A DNA stretch of 64,000 nucleotides from NCBI GenBank assembly GCA_035578905.1, contig JAQJVL010000031.1:3687316-3751315 (forward strand), written 5' to 3'. This document shows, in pieces, positions 12,546-25,747 of the stretch. The stretch is from Stictocephala bisonia (taxonomy: Eukaryota > Arthropoda > Insecta > Hemiptera > Membracidae). The first letter of the stretch is position 1. Each line of letters opens with the position of its first letter. Made by a program: the position numbers and the translations under genes. A model generated the notes under the pieces. The model did no database searches. It was not told where the DNA came from and saw nothing but the letters and a program-made list of their open reading frames with translations.

Positions 12546-15159
12546 TCATGTTATTAAGTATTATGGATGGAATAACAATTTATACTATCGTCTGAGTAAA
12601 TAATTGTTTTTAAATTGGTATTAATTCAATATATAAATAGAACAATGTTCTTCAAAAACAGTATATCAGTATGTAATTGTCCACGACTTTTCATTTAAAG
12701 CACTCACCAGTTCTCCTTCCTTTGGTCCTTCAGGCCTTTACGTATATTTATACAAATAATGCAGTGAAGACCATCAGGTCAGATGATTCCAACTCAAAGC
12801 GTAAATACACAATCCGAAGCCTAAATAACTACAATCAAGCTGTGATGAGTTTAAAAAAAATTCTCAAGAACGTGTATCCACAAAATAAAATGCATCGACA
12901 TCTATACATAATACATGAAACGTAGAGTTTGTAAGATCTGTACTTTAATTTTAAATCCTGAAATTACGAGCAAATAAAGCATATATATTTAGTTAAACAA
13001 AAAAAACATTGTTATGAAATATATAGCCCAAAATTGTTTTATGTACAAAGTATGAAATATAAAAGTCATTTTGATGGACTAGGATTGTAATCAATAAATA
13101 TTATAGTCAATTGTTTTAAATATAACTACGGCTAATCCAATGGGTGAAAAACTAACTGTTGAGTGGAATACATTTATATGTCATAAAATAGCTACACTTG
13201 TACTTTTATTAATTATGAAAAAATATCTAACTGGGTATTAATTGAATTTAAACCTCACTTAGAGGAACATTACAAGTACTTATATTCCAATTTCTTAACT
13301 TATAAAAATATTGGTAAGCTTATGACAATTATTCATTTCCTGAACATTTTACAAAGAAAAAGCCTTTTATTTCAACTTTCTGATCATTTATCTTCAATTT
13401 ATACATGTACAACATAAATTAAAATAAAACCGTATTTACGATTAAATTAATATCTAAAACTTAACATTTGTGTCCATACTAATATGGCTATCAGAAGGGT
13501 TGATTCACCCCAACGTACTTGGACTCGATATTGTTGTTGTTATTCAATCTGATGGGAAAAGTCGATACTGATGTTTTATTCAACACCCAGATGTCTAGTG
13601 AATCGCACGGTATTCAATAAAGCAATTTTATAACATTTCTCGGCGATTGGGTTTTCGTATATATTAACACAAATAAAACATCTTTGTGTATTTATGTGTA
13701 TTAAACTGCACAGTTATTATATTGACCGTATTATGATCAAATAATAGTGCTAATTATAAACCTTAATAGAAAACTATATATATGTTATTATTATTTACAA
13801 GAATGTAGATTTCGTCCAAAATATCCCTTCAGTAAAAACATCAATGGTTTTCATACTATGGCTAAGTAATAAAATATATATAAAATTATTATTTAAAAAT
13901 ATATTAAAGGAAACACCCAGATTAATAATACATATTCATCATTACCTAATATATAGTCTATGTGTTGTTTTATTTAACACACTGTTCTTATTGGTTTTAA
14001 AATAAGTTATAATTTTTCTCACTGCATAAAATGTTCATGTTTTGTGTTTATATAATTTTTAAGTTTTTTATTTTTAGTATGTTAATTCCTTTATTATTCC
14101 ATTGTGTGTTCTCTTTTTCACTATTAAATCAATCACAGTATACGAACATACTTAGATTCATATGCTGAAATAAAAATATACCTGTAATAGTGTATTAATG
14201 AATAACACGAATAAAAGTTTAAATAATAATAAATTTATTGAAAAAATAAAGTAAAAGTAAAAACTTTTAAAACTCTGAGTTACATTACTACTTGTTGACG
14301 TAGTTCGGATATACTACAAAAATAAGAAAAAAGCTGATCAACACGGTCCAATTTAATGTAAAATAGAAGATAAGAGCAACGAATATTTATTGTGGTACCA
14401 CTAAGCAGTTTATATGGCAAGACTAACCTGTATATTAGTTGGACTGACATAAAAATAATTTCACCTCCAAACTAAATTTTTTATTATTATTATTTATGAG
14501 GCCTTTCCTTATCAATAAGTATATCATCAGACTCAAACACTATTTAAGAAAATATTATAATAGTATAATTTAGAAGTTAAAATATTTTTAAATTATAAAT
14601 GACTCCAGTAAAAAGACCTCCCATAATATTAGTTTTTGGAATAAAATAATACTGTTGCTTCTGTTATTAAATAAATTAGTAGTTCCATATTTAATTTACA
14701 ATAGATTCAAAATAAGAAAACTTTATAATGGTGAACTAGTCATTTGCATTTATTATACACTGAATACTTGTTTATTACAGAAAAACTCATTTTATATTGT
14801 TAAAGTACCCGAAGAATCGAACTTTCATGATTTGCTCAATGGTTTTCAAAAATATTAAAAGTAATAGAGGACAGATACTTTACTTCCAAGGATGATTTTT
14901 ACTATGTACAGGATGAATAATTGTACTTTCCTTCAATATTTCAGTGAAAAATCCTTCCTTAAGAACTTTAAGTGCTAATAAAGTATAATATTAATAACAT
15001 TAATTGTACTGTTTAATTATTTTTCGTAAAAATACGCTATTGATAACAGAACAAATCATACTCTGTAGTTGGATCTACGAATAATTTTTTTTCGAATGAG
15101 ATAAACAACATAACTATCATCCCAACTTGCTTGAACATATATAAAACTCAATAGTTTGT
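12546..15159. other. AT-rich DNA without a recognisable gene
   Basis: Short open frames at 12677-12925 (+) and 14655-14858 (+) have no recognisable motifs, and their composition follows the local AT bias. They are not annotated as genes. No tandem or inverted repeat of note is seen. Confidence 0.5.
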
Positions 15160-16780
15160 ATTGAGTCCTTTTTAAACTTAAATCAAGGTTCTGAATGATA
15201 TTTAAAAATACTTTGGCAAACATTTTAAATATAAGATACACTAATTGTTTATTACAATACTATACAACATTTATTTTGTCTAGCTCAAGCTATTGAGCTA
15301 TTATGACCATAGCGTTATTGATCGGCTACTCAAAAGCTATCTGCATCGTGCTTTGGTTATTTGTGTTTGGAAATAACGTTTCCGTCTTTTGCTCTTACGT
15401 GGGGAAAAGATTAATGTGTGTTTATTTAAAACTTTGTTGTATGAAACAAAATTGTACTTTGTTTTGGAGTGTGTGGTAATATGGTTCAAGTTACAAGAGT
15501 GAAAATAGAAGGAAGGAAAATTGAATATTGGCCAAATCCTTGAAGTATAAGGATTGTGTAAGTATGACATTTGCAGAATATAATAAGAATTCATTATCAT
15601 CTGTTGTAACTAAGGAGACAAAAGAGTTCATATTAAGTGGTATATGAAAGAAGTCTTCAAAGAACTAAAGTCATTAAAAAATTGGGCTATCTAGGTCTAC
15701 TCTGTTTGTATCGAATACTTCAAAAGCCTAAATGACTTAATAAAAGAGCTGAAAACGAAGTTTTCCTATCTTTAAAGAGAAAACGCTGAGTTGAGCGCAT
15801 CTACAGAATTTTTTAATTAAGAGGTCATCACTCATTAATAGATTATGTGGGAGCTAAACCTGTATTCGAGGAGAAACAACGTGCAGAGAGTGGTCTGCCA
15901 GTATCGCCGGGTGAGTATGTAAGCAATTTCGTCAAGGATGTGGCTACAAAGCTGAGACTAGGAGTGCAAGAGAAAATGTCCAGTACTCACCGTGTAACTT
16001 CGTAGAAGCAAGAGCGTACTCCATCGATGATAGTGCAGCTCCCCAACCATGGGACCTCTGGATATCGAAGTATCGAGAAGACACAACTGACCTCCTAACA
16101 TATCGATCAAATATTTAAAAAACAAAAAATTATTAAACCGACAACAACTGTGATCTTCGCCAATCATCCCTATCCCAAAAACAAGCTGTTCTTAGCCGGG
16201 CTGAGTGAAAATTTCAAACCACAAGATACTCTTTTACATGGTGCTTCATAAGGTAGGAGTACAAGTCTAAAGCCCTCAAGATAACAACATATGCTGACAT
16301 AGAAAATGTTCACTGGTTACTGCAAAGTAAGAGTACGTAATCGTTGCGATCGAGTTTAAGTATTTTTTTATTTCATTTTTTTCCTTCCTTCTTTTTCCAC
16401 TCTTATAACTTGAACCATATTACCACATACTCCAGAACACTCAATATTAATGGAGTCATCACAGAATTTATTGTACACAAAACAAAGTGCAGTTTTACTT
16501 TAAGTTTTTAATATACACAAATTAAACTTTTCCCCGCGTAAGAGCAAAAGACGAAAACATTATTTGCAAACACAAATAACCAAAGCACGATGCAGATAGC
16601 TTTTGAGTAGCCGATCAATAACGCTGTGGTTATTATAGCTCAATAGCTTGAGCTAGACTAAATAAATGTTGTGTAATATTGAATAAATAATTAGTGTATC
16701 TTATATTTAAAATGTTTGCCAATATATTTTTAAACACCATTCAGAACCTTGATTTTAGTTTAAAAAGGGCTCAATAGTTT
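15160..16780. mobile_element. Inverted-repeat element enclosing a decayed FP-like ORF
   Basis: A left arm at about 15160-15520 is the reverse complement of a right arm at about 16381-16780. Shared blocks, both written on the + strand of the left arm, include CTAGCTCAAGCTATTGAGCT, GATCGGCTACTCAAAAGC and GCATCGTGCTTTGGTTATTT. A further shared block is GGTAATATGGTTCAAGTTA, which ends each arm next to the interior. The right arm has an extra ~40 bp containing AATAAA on its minus strand. The arms could be long TIRs of a DNA element or two LTR-like segments in opposite orientation. The interior carries a broken coding region (separate entry). No clear target duplication was found. Confidence 0.7.
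15690..16335 (+). pseudogene. Decayed coiled-coil / FP-domain ORF of a transposon
   Basis: Reading across several frame breaks and in-frame stops on the + strand gives an ordered set of recognisable pieces. A coiled-coil-like part contains LNDLIKELKTKFSYL and then RENAELSA. Next comes YSRRNNV, then after a frameshift LPVSPGEYVSNFVKD. These are followed by RTPSMIVQLPNH and by a block with PKNKLFLAGL. This order matches the transposon-associated insect proteins that carry a coiled coil, an L-x-Q-YSRRNN-like block and a C-terminal domain related to the FP family. Such proteins are often annotated as zinc finger DNA binding protein and are thought to act as ORF1-type nucleic-acid-binding products. 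Stops near 15776, 16015 and 16103 and at least one frameshift near 15880 show that it is dead. The assignment rests on pattern memory, not on an alignment. Confidence 0.6.
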
Positions 16781-17163
16781 GATTTGGGTTGAATAAAATG
16801 GGTTGTTTGTCATAAATATGCTTATCAAGTTAACAAAAGAACGTAACATTAATAATTGTACAACATTAAAATACAATCAAAGGCATTTAAAAGTAAGTAT
16901 TGTTAAATACTTACTCTAACGCATTCTCAGTAAATTATAATATAATGTATAGTGTATAACTCTATAGGCTGCTGCAATATACAAGTAATAAAAATGATGT
17001 CAACCACGGTTTGTTTAGTTATATTGGTTGAACTAAATTCATTTATATACCAAATTAAATTAAAATGATAAGTGTAATTTATTGTTCATGCAATTAAATT
17101 GTATTAATACAACTACCATTATATATTATCGTTAGATCAAAACTAAAACCACTAACGGGTTTT

Positions 17164-17265
17164 TGTGTTGGAGTAATGTGTGGTGTAGTGCGACATTAGT
17201 ACTAGTCATAAATCACCCCCTTCCTTCATAATATCAGCCTTTCAATCCCACTCCTGCCTCCCGTA
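17164..17265. repeat. Dispersed repeat, copy 2
   Basis: Same orientation and word order as 3668-3760, including ACTAGTCATAAATCAC followed by CCTTCCTT and a C-rich tail. The two copies are clearly diverged. Confidence 0.5.
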
Positions 17266-17767
17266 TAATATACATTATTTAATGATTTATAGCACGTTGA
17301 TTGAGATTTCTTCCTGTTTTTTTATATTAACAAAATATATACCTCTTTTAATCTGGCCTCTCCATAATTTAAATTATTTTTAAATTTAACACATTTTAGT
17401 GATATATTACAAGTAATCATTTTAGTAAACAATGTTAAGTGGCATTAAAGAAAATAACAAAACCTTTTTATTTGTAACATGTAGATTAGATGAAAGAACG
17501 CCGTTTAACAAATGTTCGTCAATTTTATCTAAAAGGCAATAAATTTTCTTTATCTGTACTATGCATTAAATCTTTTCATAATTCCATGATGATTCGTATA
17601 TCAAATAAATAATTTAAAATAAAACATAAATGTGCCTGGTTAGTTTTGTAGTATACGAGTGGGAAAGTTTGTATTCACTTTAAGTTCTACCACATATCTT
17701 TGATTTATATTGTATTTATTTGAGAGTTTCACAACTAATGAATTAATATACTTGTAATAAAGATTCC

Positions 17768-17790
17768 AAGAAGAAGAAGAAGAAGAAGAA
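17768..17790. repeat. (AAG)n microsatellite
   Basis: Seven or more AAG/GAA units without interruption. Confidence 0.8.
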
Positions 17791-18099
17791 TACACCATAT
17801 GAAGGAGTTTTATTTGAATTTTATGTTTAAACTTAAATGAGGTCTTATTTTATCAGGCAACGTTTAGGGTTAAGAATCCCTTTATAGCAATAAACCTGAA
17901 GATTGCCAACTTATATTTTATTTTATTTCATGCAACAATACAGCATAGACTCAATTACATTGAAGCAAAATATTTAAAATTTTTGAACCCAATACATTTT
18001 TCATTGGACCAGCCAGTCTACACACTATTAAACAAATTAATAAACAAGCACTACATATTTACAAGTTATAAGGCCCTTGATAAATATTTTATAAATATA

Positions 18100-18235
18100 C
18101 AATGACTAGTTAATAAATAAATATATAATAAATTGGTAACAAATAATAATTAATATGAACTAAATAGTTAACAAATATTCAATAAATAGTTAATAAATAT
18201 GCAATAAATAGGTAACAAATATAATAAATATGTAA
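18100..18235. repeat. Degenerate A/T tandem repeat
   Basis: Variants of AAATAGTTAACAAATAT and AATAAATAGTTAATAAATAT recur with a period of roughly 25-28 bp immediately before the fold-back element. Units are imperfect and the boundaries are soft. Confidence 0.5.
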
Positions 18236-18319
18236 ATTATAACAATACATATAAAATAAGTTATATGTGACTTCAAAACCACCACCAGTGACCGGGTAGG
18301 TTTTCGTGCAATGACGGAT

Positions 18320-19670
18320 TCTTCACTATTCTCTTTATACACTAACTTGGCCGATGGACCCCTGCCCACCTTCGACTGGCCCACCCGTCCTTTATACACT
18401 AACTTGGCCGATGGACCCCTGCCCACCTTCGACTGGCCCACCCGTCCTTTATACACTAACTTGGCCGATGCACCCCTGCCTACCTTCGACTGGCCCACCC
18501 GTCCTTTATACACTAACTTGGCCGATGGACCCCTGCCCACCTTCGACTGGCCCACCCGTCCTTTATACACTAACTTGGCCGATGGACCCCTGCCCACCTT
18601 CGACTGGCCCACCCGTCCTTTATACACTAACTTGGCCGATGCACCCCTGCCTACCTTCGACTGGCCCACCCGTCCTTTATACACTAACTTGGCCGATGGA
18701 CCCCTGCCCACCTTCGACTGGCCCACCCGTCCTTTATACACTAACTTGGCCGATGGACCCCTGCCCACCTTCGACTGGCCCACCCGTCCTTTATACACTA
18801 ACTTGGCCGATGAACCCCTGCCCACCTTCGACTGGCCCACCCGTCCTTTATACACTAACTTGGCCGATGAACCCCTGCCCACCTTCGACTGGCCCACCCG
18901 TCCTTTATACACTAACTTGGCCGATGAACCCCTGCCCACCTTCGACTGGCCCACCCGTCCTTTATACACTAACTTGGCCGATGAACCCCTGCCCACCTTC
19001 GACTGGCCCACCCGTCCCTTAAACACTCACCCCCTCGCAAAGGTGTTCCAGTGATGAGTCTCATATTGCCGTTACCTCTGCACTGGTTATCTTGTTTGTG
19101 CGGTTCGGAATTTTTAACTTATTAAAGTATTCCTGAAAGTATGGAAAAAATAAGAAAAATTATACCATACACGATGGTATTAACTATAAAAACTATTTAT
19201 GCAACTTCATAATTAGGTAAGAATCCACCTTTTAATTTCTATATTAGGACATTAATAAAGGACCATTGTACACAGTTTTTTCAATTTTTTACAGAGCCAC
19301 GGTTCACGACTCTATTTTGTCATTTTACAAATGAAATAAATAGTACATGCTACACATAACTCTTTGTTTTTAATAATTTCCTTGTAGAAATTACGGGGTA
19401 GGGTAATAAATAAATATGAGGTTGCACAAGTCGTTTTTATAGTTAATAACATTATGTTTGGTATTATTTTTCATATTTTTTTTCTATACATTTCAGGAAT
19501 GCTTTAATAAGTTAAACATTCCAAGGCACACAAAAAAGTTAAGCAGTGCACAGGTAACGACAATAGGTGACTCATCACTGGAACAGCTGTGCGAAGGGGT
19601 TTAAAGGAAGGCGAGCCGGTCAAAGGTAGGCAGGGGTCCATCGGCCAAGTTATTGTATACAGAGAATAGT
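18320..19670. mobile_element. Fold-back element with a minisatellite in one arm
   Basis: The segment 19019-19220 pairs with about 19400-19610. GTTCCAGTGATGAGTC near 19048 matches GACTCATCACTGGAAC near 19569. TTAACTTATTAAAG near 19114 matches CTTTAATAAGTTAAAC-like sequence near 19503. Farther out, ACTATTCTCT at the left (about 18326) pairs with AGAGAATAGT at the right (about 19661). Between these points the left arm carries twelve 57-bp units, while the right arm carries a single diverged unit at about 19618-19660. The central loop (about 19221-19400) has no ORF. Minisatellites within terminal repeats are known for some fold-back and Mutator-type elements of insects, but I cannot name this family. 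No target duplication was identified. Confidence 0.7.
18335..19018. repeat. 57-bp minisatellite, 12 copies
   Basis: Twelve units of exactly 57 bp. Position-specific variants after GCCGAT identify three types: GGA (G), GCA (A, always linked to CTGCCTACC) and GAA (E). The order is G G A G G A G G E E E E. The first part therefore expanded as a 171-bp trimer, the last part as monomers. Because 57 is divisible by three and the unit lacks stops in three frames, two + frames and one minus frame are open for over 660 bp. These frames (for example a repeated YTNLADGPLPTFDWPTR) are a by-product of the unit length. There is no start context, no flanking coding sequence and no recognisable domain, so I do not annotate a protein. 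Confidence 0.93.
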
Positions 19671-22600
19671 CACCCAACTAAGGAACAGCCACGCTCGATG
19701 TTACGTGATGCCGTTTTCTTACGACAATGTCAAAACCAGCTGGTCAAGGTTACCGGAAACATCGCATGTGTAGCATCTGGTCGGAGAATTTGTAAGGGTG
19801 ACAATTTATTAGGGTGACATTATGTAATGTACCGCTCTACAGATAAAGTACGATAATGAGTTTGCGAGTAAATGTGAGCAAGTTTCAATCAGAAGAACTT
19901 TATTATAAGTTAAGTATTAGCTAAGTTGATGTTGATGTACAAGCATATACACTACCTGAAATTGTATCTTGATTCTAAATGAAATAAAACCAGGGAATAA
20001 AATGTTACGGAACTTGAATCCCTCTGTCTGTTATTAAAAGTGATTGGAGTTGTACATTAATTTCATAATGTATCAAATATTAATTTTAAATTTATAAAAT
20101 ATTAGTTTAGGCATGGTACTAATAGAATAAAATCACCATATTGTAAATCATATTTTACTAAATTGGATTTGAAAAAACAGTTTTTACCCTAACAATCGTT
20201 GATTAAAGGAATTAATTAATTTGTTACATTTCACTTTATTACCTATTTTCTTATTTTGTCTGCTGTGAGATTTATTTTTACATTAGTTAGTAAATTTCAT
20301 GATGAGGGACCCTGCCACCCATCCTCACACGTACAGTGAGTTGTATTGATAAGTTATTGATCAGTTGTATTGATAATAATATTTTACGTTTGTAGTATGT
20401 TAAGTTATGATAAAAATAAATGGTTTGTTACTAATAACAAGATAAACATTAAACATTTATTGAAAAAGGTGTTACTCACCTAATAATGTATAGTTTTTTT
20501 TTTTTTGTTTTTTAATAAATAAACATACCCTTTGAGTATACACCCTTAGATTTCCTGTCAAAGGGGTATTAGTGGAACCATCAATCATGTTTCTATCCTC
20601 CTGTAGACATGAATACACCATTACAAACTGTCTGTATGGACATACTAAAATATTCTTTACATTACCTTCATCCTAGAACATAATATCAATATGCATACTG
20701 TAAGATTCTATCAACAATTTATATGTCATATTTCTTTTAACAAGCATTAAAACTAAAGTTTGTTATCTATGGTTAGTTTAAACAATATAATAATTCCCAA
20801 ATGCATTATAGAAGTCACGTCTTGACCCGCTATTGTCTTTTATTAGGCTAATTCATTTGGCAAACTCCAGTCTACTGCAGTGTTTTGAAAAAAAATCATT
20901 ACAATGTGGACACTCAAAGAGAAATAAAACGACCTAGTCCAAGTGTTCATATTATTTCAATACTCAACCTTACTTTCTGTAAAAAGGTTGAAATCACAGG
21001 GTTACTTAATAGAAAACAATGCTTAAATAACTAACGCTATATGTGAACTTTGGGCTATTGCATGGTTTAAATGTTTCCACTGGTTAGTAAAAATACATCC
21101 TAAAATAAAATAATTTATCTATGTTAAATTTATGTATAAGTTTTAAACTATTTTGTATTATTAATATTATAAATTTAATTATTATTATCTAACATTATTA
21201 TATGTTAAATGTCAAACCAAAAGTATTATCATAATATAACTTATATGTATAATGCATTTATGATTGGGACAAGATTATTATATATCACATTACAATTCTT
21301 TCAAACTAACACATGTTTTCTATAGTTTAAGTAATACAGTGATCAATATAAATTAGCTGAAATTCATTAATAAACATTTTAAAAGTGTGGAATTAATATC
21401 TCCTTTTAACATTTTAATATTAATAATAGTTATTTGAACATAATAATCAATGAGACTGCTAAATTTTATCATCGTGGAACATTTAATTAAAACTGACAAA
21501 GGAAACAATTGTGTCTTTACAGTAAAGCAGCTGGGTAGATAAAGGCTGGGTAAATGTCCTTACTGTAGGGCTCAATTAGGGCTCCCCAGTTTTTGTAGGA
21601 AGGTTCAAGTCCTAATAGCTCTTGCTTACTGTTTATGTGTTAGCTTCTTTAGACACTCATGTTTTCATGGTAATCACTCGAGAAAAAATAAAACTATAAA
21701 AATTAGTCTTTCTCCGTAAAACTAATAGGCAAGGAAGAAGGTGATTAGTTGTTATATTTTAGATATAATAGCGTACCTTGCTTGTGTTTAATAATAACAA
21801 TATGTACACACAATATTATAAAATGAGATTCAAATTTCATCAGGAGCCTAACTTTACTATAAAGTATATTCTTTGATAAAAATCTTAAAACTCAATTAAT
21901 TTCCACACATCGTATTTTTAACACTTGAAGATAATTGTATTATTGCAGAACCAATTATTTCGGTATTGCAAAATATTTTTCAACAATAATTATAATCTCA
22001 CTATACTCAAAATATACACATTCAAAGTTTCATTACTTATTTATATTTTTAATCTGCATGTAGATCATAACCTTGTATTTCATAATTAGTTGTTAATTAA
22101 AATAAAGTTGGATAAATGTATCGAAAATCCTGGTTACATTACAGACATTTACTTATAAATAAATCCTAATACCAGTTCTAATCCTGGAAATCGAAAATCT
22201 GACAATGGAAAATAAGGAAACGTAAATTACGTTCTTCTTTACACAAAACTGTAAATATTTTTATCACGATATAATGCATTTTATAATTTTTACTTAACAT
22301 TATAACATTAATGTTACTTTAAATGTTATAATATTTAATGCATTATATAACTTTGCAATTTACAAAGTAAAAATACATTTAAGTGTTTATTTTGGATTAT
22401 TATTAATCAACTACACTGATAAAAATTAAAGGTTGAGCTATGAACGCTTTGATTCGTTTCTATATTGCTTAAATGACGATGGTAACTTAATTAAATATGA
22501 ATGATGCAAGTGTTAAATTGTTTCGGTATATTGAATTAGTCAGTAGCCAATGAAGAACGAAAGATCCTCTTGGCTTGGTCAGCACAGTAACACTATCGTG

Positions 22601-23163
22601 CATTATGATTCATGTTAAATATTTAAAATAATTACAAACAAGTCACATTATTAGTTATGCTAGTAACATTCCCAACAGTATTTATACCATCACATCTACT
22701 AATATACGTGTTATAGTTGATCTCATATGGATGAAATGTTTGACAAGACAATTTGGTGATGACTGTATACGTAAAATAAAAGAATAGTGTAATAATTCAA
22801 AATAAATTTAAAAAAAGCTTGTTTTCGTATATCATAGCAAATGTAGCTTCATTTTAGTCATATTACACTTATATTTCTTAAAGTTATATTGTTTTCGATA
22901 CGTTTGTAATGTAAAAGCATGTAACACAATCGTTTAAACACCTAGATAACATCAATATCATGTAAATAAGACATATAATTTTTATTGGTTGTTTATTTTA
23001 AACAAGATATTTTGGTCAGTTAACATTGGAACTGTTATGATAAAACCTCATTTTGATGATAGCTTATAATGTATAATTAAATTAGATCATATTTTTCCTT
23101 AGATTAACAAATAATATGTGTATACAAATTGTATTTAGATATCAAAGCTTATTTAAAACAATA
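19671..23163. other. AT-rich DNA without a recognisable gene
   Basis: No coding region, array or element with clear ends. A less AT-rich patch at 19680-19800 follows the fold-back but shows no frame. A GGTTCAAGTCC word at about 21603 resembles a Pol III B box, but no cloverleaf can be drawn around it. Confidence 0.5.
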
Positions 23164-23611
23164 CAGGGTGAAAATAAATATGGAAACGCTTTCACCACTT
23201 TAAAAAATTTTTTAACTTCACTTGTAAAAGTAAAATATTGTAAATGATCATGATTGCAAAGAATACACTTTTTCATGCCATTAGTGACATTTGATGTATT
23301 TCAGGGGGGCGGCCCTTGAGGAGTTGAACGAAAATCTTCAACGTAAGCCTTGGTAGAGTTTGTTATCAAATTAAAGGTCTATTCAAATGAAATTAATTTC
23401 CACAAACCGCACTTCGAAAGGTTTATCCTTTCCAAAATAACAAGTTAAATTTCAAAGTAAATAAACTTAACAGTCCTATCTCTCAGACTTTTACGGTTTT
23501 AAGTAAAATATTCTGATAAAAAAATAAACTTAATGGAAAACAATTTAAAAAATATATATTATGAAAAAAAACTTTTTTGAAAAAGTGTTCCCATATTTGT
23601 TCTGCACCCTG
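23164..23611. mobile_element. MITE-like element with CAGGGTG ends
   Basis: The left end CAGGGTGAAAATAAATATGG is matched on the opposite strand of the right end by CAGGGTGCAGAACAAATATGG, giving imperfect terminal inverted repeats of about 25-28 bp. Total length is 448 bp and there is no transposase. A G/C patch (GGGGGGCGGCCC near 23308) lies inside. The flanking bases do not give a clear target duplication, so the superfamily is left open. Confidence 0.6.
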
Positions 23612-25747
23612 TTTATTAACACAGACATTTATCCCATTTTAAATTTATATTAATTTTATTAATACAATTACAGTACGTAAAGGCTTGTTCTAGTAAATAA
23701 CTGTTAGTTTACAGAGTAAATACACCAAACAAAATAAAAATTGTATTTATTATTTAACTTACTATAGTAAAAGAAATCTTATTAGCTATATAAGGGAAAC
23801 TCATTTCTTACTATATTCTATACTACATATACAATGCTTTGTCTTATAACAAAATTATTGCTTCTGATTTTTACTATACTAAAATAAGATAAATACTCAG
23901 GCTTAAGTACGTAGCCAATAAAGTTTTAAATACAAATAAATATTTTAAAAATAAGTTTCCAATTATATTTTACATGTTTCATTTACCTTTAATTATACTA
24001 ATAAATAATATATGTTTTATATTTTATAGATAAAAATTTAATACAGGATGTTTTTGAAATAAATTATATTTATCAAATGTTCAGCAGTTGTTCTTAGTCT
24101 CGAGCTTAATTAAAGACTTCCTCCCTTAATCTAGAGATAACATCGTGCTCTAATGGTGCCGCTGTAGCTTCTTGATTAGCTTTATTATAAAATATATTCC
24201 TGTAAATTTTTACTTGAATTGTATTAAATATTTTATTCGGTTGATCATAAAAACAAGGAAACTTAATAATGGATGAAATCAAATATATAAATATCCCCCC
24301 ATACTTTAAGTTTGTAATCTATATATAATAAATGGGTTCATCTCGTGTACTATTCAAAAGAAAACGTTGTAATAAAAACTAATGATTTTAAAATAATGTA
24401 TTTTTTCAAAAAAAATGTTTAGGTAATAAAATAACTAAATTTAAAAGATATTATGCAAATATAAGCATAGTATAATCCTTAATTTTAAGAATAACTATTT
24501 TTAATGGTTGTTAAATAAGGCTCGTTGAATTGAGGAAATCATATAAAAAAAATCTTAATCTGTGTATGACAGTGTTTAAAAAAAAAAGTAAAGTATTTAA
24601 AATACGTTTGCCTTAAGATCTGCGATATCAATAAGACAATATATTTAAATTAAAAGTAAACAATAAATTAAAGTACACATAGTCGGTGTGTATATCAATC
24701 AGAAGACAAACACTCACCAACAGTAATATAGCATTTTTATTTTTACCACTACAAATGACCGGAATTACCACCGTTCAATGTCATTTAATGATTGAAAGAG
24801 CTATGCATGGACAAATAACAAGATTTTTATAAGCAATATTTTGTGACTATATACGAATTTAACAACTGCTATAAATACCTACTTTTATGGCTGAATAGTT
24901 GGTTACTTTTGGGAAAAGGACAATAAGATTGTTTGCTATATTTTATATATGTGTATTCCCATATTTTATTTTATATTAAAGAAGACCACTTTTGCGAAAA
25001 ACTTGATATAACAATCTTCGAGTTAGGCGTTTAAATTGAAAATAATATTATAATATAATATCAAAATACCCATCCTTCGTACGAGGTTTACAGTGATTTA
25101 TATTGTGCTTATTGCATTCAATAATACAAAACATGAATGGAATAAGCTAACCCTGGGTTATTTAAAAGATTTTTTAATATTATCATGTTTATAAAAAAGA
25201 ATATATTAAAAAACAATGTATGCGTGTCCTTTATGCATTACTAAACAGCTTATCGGATCGCCATGAAACTCTGGGAAGTAGTGCATAGTTATCTTCCGTG
25301 AAGGTTTCTGGCTTCGTTTTATTCACTTCCGGCTCTAGGGCTCCATTCCACTGGCCTTTAAAGTTTCATTTTTATTCTTAAGGAAGTACTTTATTTATTC
25401 CATTGATAAAGAGGAGTAACAGAAAAAACAGAAAAACAGAAAAACTAACAAATGAAAACTCTTAAACATACAAAAGTTGGGTATCAGGTAAAAGATACGA
25501 GTTACTTTATTTATTTGACACTATAAACTGTCAGATAAAACAACAAAAATAACACTTTTGAAATATGATTTGATTTTTATTTAAATTTAACATTTACAAT
25601 AAATTAATCATTAATGTATAGGTTCCTTCCGTTTGTAACTCGTGAGCTCAACAGTGCGTTGAGGTTAGGTTTAGTGCGGTTTTATGACGTCACATGGGCA
25701 AAATAGCAAAAAACTGTTACTGTTCTGATTATCATTTTGGCGTGATT
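23612..25747. other. AT-rich DNA without a recognisable gene
   Basis: No supported gene. A purine-rich AGAAAAAC-type run lies near 25420-25446. Confidence 0.5.

Larger units (their letters stand above)
16781..18099. other. AT-rich DNA with small repeats only
   Basis: Apart from the dispersed repeat at 17164-17265 and a short AAG microsatellite, nothing gene-like is visible. Confidence 0.5.

Noticed and set aside
12677..12925. 82-codon ORF
   Set aside because: Sequence is unrecognisable, lysine/asparagine/isoleucine-rich as expected from base composition.
18190..19054. Long open frames (222-278 codons) on both strands as repeat proteins
   Set aside because: They are stop-free readings of a 57-bp tandem unit open in three frames, inside a fold-back element, with no domain or flanking coding sequence.
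21530..21620. tRNA or tRNA-derived SINE suggested by GGTTCAAGTCC
   Set aside because: No acceptor stem, D arm or anticodon arm can be folded at correct spacing, and no convincing A box is present.
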